From contig CM074805.1 of NCBI GenBank assembly GCA_037447605.1, positions 4,866,343-4,886,931 on the forward strand: a DNA stretch of 20,589 bases. The letters are read 5' to 3'. Positions 17,256 to 20,589 of the stretch are shown here, one piece after another; the first letter of the stretch is position 1; every line of letters starts with the position of its first letter. The notes under the pieces were generated by a model. It saw only the letters and a list, made by a program, of their open reading frames with translations, did not search any database and was not told the DNA's origin. The DNA is from Zygnema circumcarinatum. Its lineage: Eukaryota > Streptophyta > Zygnematophyceae > Zygnematales > Zygnemataceae. The translations under genes were made by a program, and so were the position numbers.

Positions 17256-18939
17256 TATTTATTTAAGGCGTGTTTATCTTTTGGCAGGTGGGCCCACTTT
17301 TTGGGGGGCAGACCTCAGGCGGACTACGACAAGATTTTGGACCTTTTTTTCGACCCCAAAATCGGGCTCGGACTGAACATTGTTCGATACAACATTGGCG
17401 GCGGGCCCCCTCCCTCCGTCAAAGAAAATATTACATTCAAAGTCCCCTCTGAATTTAAAGCAATTCCCGGATTTAAGGAATCAGAGGCAGTTCCGTACGA
17501 CTGGTCATCAGACGAAAACCAGAGAAAAATTTTACTCGCTGCCCGGACCAGGGGAGTAAATATTGTTGAAGCATTTTCGAATTCGCCTCCGCATTGGATG
17601 ACGATAACGGGCTCCTGCACGGGCGGCTGGAATTTCGGAGCGGAAAATTTGAAAAATGAATATTTTACGCTTTTCGCCGATTACCTGACCGAGGTTGTAA
17701 AGTATTATAGGGACAATTTCGGAATTATTTTCCAATTTTTGGAGCCGTTCAATGAACCCGACGAGGGATGGTGGGTTGTTGGGGGGAGTCAAGAGGGTTG
17801 CAATTTTTCTCCGGGCAGCATGGACAAAATTTTGCCGTTGGTAGCCAAATCTTTGACCGAAAAGGGGCTCGAGACGAAAATAAGCGGCGTCGATTCTTGG
17901 GTCCAAAACACTCCCCGAATTTTTGCTGCCTTTTCTCCGGAAACAGTTTCCGTAATACGGCAAATTAACGTGCATGGATATTACACGTTTTCACCTGACT
18001 CAAGCAGCCGAGGGGAAAAAAGACGCAATGCATTTTTTCGGAAAAAAATGCGAGAATTGGCAGCAGGGATGAAAAAGAGCCTGTGGCAGTCTGAGGCAGG
18101 GCCGATGAATCTCGGCGGCCAATCAGAGCTCAAAGTGGCCCTCCAAATTGCGCTGAATGTCACAATGGACATTAACCAGGTAGGTAATTGGATGACCCTT
18201 CCTTTTTTTTTTTTTTTTTTGAGGTGTTTTGTATTTTTGGGCATGTATAAGAGGGCAATGTTGTTATTTTTTATGATATCAGATGCATGCGAGGGCGTGG
18301 ATCTACTGGCAAGCATTGGAAGTTCCAAGTGGCAACTATTGGGGTCTCATAAAGGCGCCGTTTTCTCGGTCGGAGCCGTTCAGTTTCAGTATTCAAAAAC
18401 AGTTCTATGTTCTCATGCACTTCTCCAGGTGCCTCCTCCTCCTCCTACAAACTATCGTTTTTGGATCAACGAATGGCTGTGAAAACTATTTTTCTATGGA
18501 AAGGAGAGAGAGGGGGGGGGAGGGAGGGAGAGGCCATTTTGTGTGTGCACTCTACTGGGTGTGTTTTCACACTTCTACCCCCTTTTTTCCGGTGTTTTGC
18601 AGATGGGTTCGGGCTGGAAGCAAAATTTTGAAGGTGCCCGTGGCGCTAGATGACCACGTATTGGCCGCATTTGACCCGGAAAAGTCTATTTTGGTCATTG
18701 TGGTGACTAACATCAGCCAGGAGTCCCCTTTGGCCCCCACTCTGCAGCTGCGAGGGTTCGGGTCCACCCCGGATGGGGCCAAAGTCAAAGTCAACGCGTT
18801 TTGCACTTCGGCGACGGCCAACTATTCGCCGGTGCAGCCTGCCGCTGACGTGTGCCCTCTTCCAGGGGCACTCCAAGTCAACTGCCCGAAAGAAGCCATC
18901 ATGACATACGTCCTGCATGATGTGCGCCTTTTAGAGTAG
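16162..18939 (+). CDS. Secreted GH30 glycoside hydrolase, paralogue of gene 3, six exons
   Basis: Exons are 16162-16246, 16493-16552, 16777-16840, 17288-18179, 18283-18428 and 18603-18939, joining in frame to 527 residues. Exon 3 ends WEGWGTSLCW, and exon 4 continues WAHFLGG and LNIVRYNIGGG (99-109). The acid/base is Glu226 in FNEP, and the nucleophile is Glu339 in LWQSE. INVHGYY (296-302) and the C-terminal beta domain match gene 3. The W-W junction, the intron after INQ and the one inside the FSR codon are shared with gene 3. The expected reaction is endo-hydrolysis of beta-1,6-galactan of arabinogalactan proteins, inferred from family. The N terminus (exons 1-2) is less sure: it reads as a weak signal peptide ending near ISAWA, and the frame stays open 60 bases upstream. 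Sequons lie at N117, N242 and N360. Codons end in A or T more than in the FAS1 genes. Confidence 0.8.
17193..17253 (+). repeat. Compound (CT)n(CA)n microsatellite in intron 3 of gene 4
   Basis: About ten CT units run directly into about twenty CA units, 35 bases before the splice acceptor at 17287. The tract merges with the pyrimidine-rich region ahead of the acceptor and is likely to vary in length between individuals. Confidence 0.95.
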
Positions 18940-18950
18940 GGTGTGGCCGA

Positions 18951-18989
18951 ATGCACATGCACATGCACATGCGCATGCACATGCACATT
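18951..18989 (+). repeat. (GCACAT)n hexanucleotide repeat just after gene 4
   Basis: About six ATGCAC units, one changed to ATGCGC, begin 12 bases after the gene 4 stop codon. The repeat is therefore probably transcribed in the 3' UTR. Confidence 0.85.
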
Positions 18990-19210
18990 AGACAGACCGG
19001 TCGATGTACATATGTACTTTCAAACAAAACTTCAGGGGCTTTCCGTTTATTATTTTGCTCGTTTTTTTTGTTCAGCCTTCGCCCCTTCGGAAACTGCTGC
19101 CTATGTAGTTAATAATGCACTGGAGTCCAAAACTGGCCTTAATTGGGCAGTGCCGGTTCGACCGAGGGTGTAAGGCACTGAAGGGGCCCAAGGGGTAGGG
19201 GTGTACATTA

Positions 19211-19292
19211 GAACGTAGTGTCGTGTATTATAAGTCCAATAAAAATTTCTAAAAATCAGGCCGTTTTATAAAACAATTTTAGAATGGCCGTA
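19211..19292 (-). repeat. Dispersed repeat, inverted partner of 1227-1308
   Basis: Read on the minus strand it begins TACGGCCATTCTAAAA and ends ATACACGACACTACGTT, close to the left copy. It lies about 270 bases after gene 4. Confidence 0.8.
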
Positions 19293-19386
19293 CAGTCATT
19301 GTAATCCGCACGTATACACATTTGTACACGTGGCGTGTCTCAATTCCTGGTATTGGCGAGTTAGGTCCGGACCGGGCTTAAACTTA

Positions 19387-19450
19387 GCAGACGCAGCAGC
19401 AGAAGCAGCAGCAAGAGCAACAAGAGCAGCAGAAGAAGCAGAAGCAGAAG
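19387..19450 (+). repeat. CAG/AGA trinucleotide repeat
   Basis: A degenerate run of GCAGCAGAA and GCAAGA units. It opens an Ala/Glu-rich frame that has no domain and is best read as a repeat artefact. Confidence 0.7.
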
Positions 19451-19580
19451 ACAACGGAACCGAAAGGGTGCCGTACACTGCCGTACAGAAATGTACGAAA
19501 ATGCAAGTACAATACAGTACTGTACATCTTGTGGCAGGGCAGACGCACTCTTTAGGGTTTCGACCTTTTTTTTATAAAAT

Positions 19581-19714
19581 AAAATCTGCCCGACGGAAAA
19601 AGGTGTGTATCGATTCCAAAAAGGTTTGGAAAATGTATTTTCCGTTTTTAAACCTTTTCTGTCGGTTTTAAAATCTGCCCATTGAAAAATGGGGAGTGTC
19701 GATCCAAAAAAGGG
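19581..19714. repeat. Diverged direct repeat pair enclosing a nested hairpin
   Basis: AAAATCTGCCC...ATCGATTCCAAAAAGG (19581-19625) is repeated in diverged form at 19670-19714. Between them 19619-19658 folds as two nested stems: AAAAGGTTT with AAACCTTTT, and GGAAAAT with ATTTTCC. It may be a decayed miniature element. Confidence 0.55.
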
Positions 19715-19776
19715 ATGGACTTATCACTACTATATAGTTCGGTACTATACACTTTGAGGTTTGTGGGGCGCAGCAC

Positions 19777-19958
19777 CATTGGCGACCTTTGCGGCTGCTT
19801 CTAGTGCCGTGTTGTTGAGCCTAGAAGCAGATTTCCATTTCGAGGCTTTCTCTTTGTCCTTCTGTCCCTTGTGACAGCTTCTTCTGGTTCCCTATGTCGA
19901 TTTTATCCATGTACATTATTTGATGGCCTTGCCATCGTGAGTTCAATCAAACATCATT
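19777..19958 (+). repeat. Dispersed repeat, right copy (direct orientation)
   Basis: Matches 151-329 with small differences, such as TTATTTGATGG here against TTTGATGG there. It ends at the same CATCATT. Confidence 0.8.
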
Positions 19959-20230
19959 CCCTTTGAGGTTCGATACAATGTATAATACAGTATTAATACA
20001 CTGTATAAAACCCAAACGCAACTGTAACATCCGTACAAAGCAGACATAGAGTCGTACGAAATTTATGTACGAAATTGTACGGCCCAAGTCACACGTGTTC
20101 AGGTGCTAGTTGGCCTATAATCAATCTCCGTTCAATTAACGAGGAATCAAAAGAAAATACGTTAAATACATATTAAATACAGGGGGCGACTATTTACAGC
20201 GTACGTTTTCTGAATGTAGTGTACGTTTTC
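19959..20230. other. Noncoding stretch rich in GTAC motifs
   Basis: TCCGTACAA (near 20031) fits the SBP-box consensus TNCGTACAA. CGTACGAAA, TGTACGAAA, TGTACGG and several TACG(T/G) copies follow, with repeated ATAATACAGTATTAATACA-type sequence near 19980. No gene was recognised. Confidence 0.4.
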
Positions 20231-20268
20231 GCCGGGCAACAAAAAAATCCTTTTTTTGGCTGCCCGGC
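20231..20268. repeat. Short hairpin with GC clamp
   Basis: GCCGGGCA (20231-20238) pairs with TGCCCGGC (20261-20268). Inside, seven A pair with seven T around a three-base loop. If read from either strand it resembles an intrinsic-terminator shape, but in nuclear DNA it is more likely a small fold-back. Confidence 0.7.
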
Positions 20269-20473
20269 GCTGTTTCATACTTTTCAGAATAGATACAGAC
20301 CTTTTTTCGTCGGATGTACGGATGGTGATTTGAAATGTACGAAGCGCGCGCGTCTACAAGGTATAAGGGCGCAACACGTGGAGCGACATGATTGGTCGCG
20401 GCAGCATATGACGTGGCAAGTATGTTTGGGACCGTGACGTGACGAAACGAGACGCGAAAAAAGTGGAGTCCGC

Positions 20474-20589
20474 GGACGGCAGTCGGAAATGGCGGGAATT
20501 AAAACTGACAGATTTTCCTGAAACACGCTACGTTATGTGCCCTATCTTTTTCTGTCAGTTTTAATTCCAGCCATTTCCGACTGCCGTCC
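20474..20589. repeat. Near-perfect long hairpin at the right edge (39-bp arms)
   Basis: Bases 20474-20512 and 20551-20589 are reverse complements with a single mismatch (GGCGGG against CCAGCC). The loop is 38 bases. The right arm reaches the last base of the window, so the structure may be longer. It could be a recent fold-back/MITE or a small-RNA (miRNA-like) precursor. No protein is encoded. Confidence 0.85.

Noticed and set aside
17148-17287. Upstream extension of the gene 4 frame through Pro/Ser/Thr-His codons
   Set aside because: It runs through the CT/CA microsatellite. The acceptor at 17287 and the Trp-Trp junction with exon 3 show this is intron.
1-20589. CRISPR arrays, operons, bacterial promoters or ribosome sites
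   Set aside because: Spliced genes with plant-type extracellular proteins. No regular repeat-spacer structure was seen.

Overview
This is nuclear DNA from a eukaryote, most likely of the green lineage. Four multi-exon genes have GT-AG introns of about 100-450 bases. They encode secreted wall or extracellular-matrix proteins: fasciclin (FAS1) domains, SPPPP-type proline-rich linkers, PAN/apple modules and family GH30 glycoside hydrolases. The flanks are full of microsatellites, small transposon-like repeats and plant-type promoter motifs. I favour a streptophyte alga (for example a desmid-like zygnematophyte) or an early-diverging land plant. The species is a guess, not a reading.

Layout: 1-1720 is repeat-rich (an old inverted repeat, an LTR-like remnant, a small MITE with 17-bp perfect ends). 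2560-3427 is the promoter of FAS1 gene 1. Gene 1 (3428-4241, two exons, 230 aa) is a secreted single-FAS1 protein. 4242-7171 is intergenic and ends in the promoter of gene 2. Gene 2 (7172-9324, five exons, 545 aa) is a tandem paralogue with the same FAS1 domain and intron position, extended by two proline-rich linkers and three PAN-type modules. 9325-11383 is intergenic and includes an ACGTGGC-rich promoter. Gene 3 (11384-14097, five exons, 526 aa) and gene 4 (about 16162-18939, six exons, 527 aa) are tandem GH30 paralogues, probably of the endo-beta-1,6-galactanase type. Both keep the catalytic glutamates and share three intron positions. 18940-20589 is repeat-rich again, with copies of the repeats seen at the left end and a 39-bp-arm hairpin at the right edge.

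How they may work together: many FAS1 proteins are arabinogalactan-protein cores, whose side chains are beta-1,6-galactan. A GH30 endo-beta-1,6-galactanase would trim such side chains. The window therefore looks like two tandem gene pairs that make and remodel the same extracellular matrix. Promoters agree within each pair. Both FAS1 genes have CACCGACAT boxes followed by arrays of TGATTGG (NF-Y/CCAAT) boxes, spaced close to whole numbers of DNA helical turns. Both GH30 genes have clusters of ACGTGGC (ABRE/G-box) elements. All these links are inferences from sequence.
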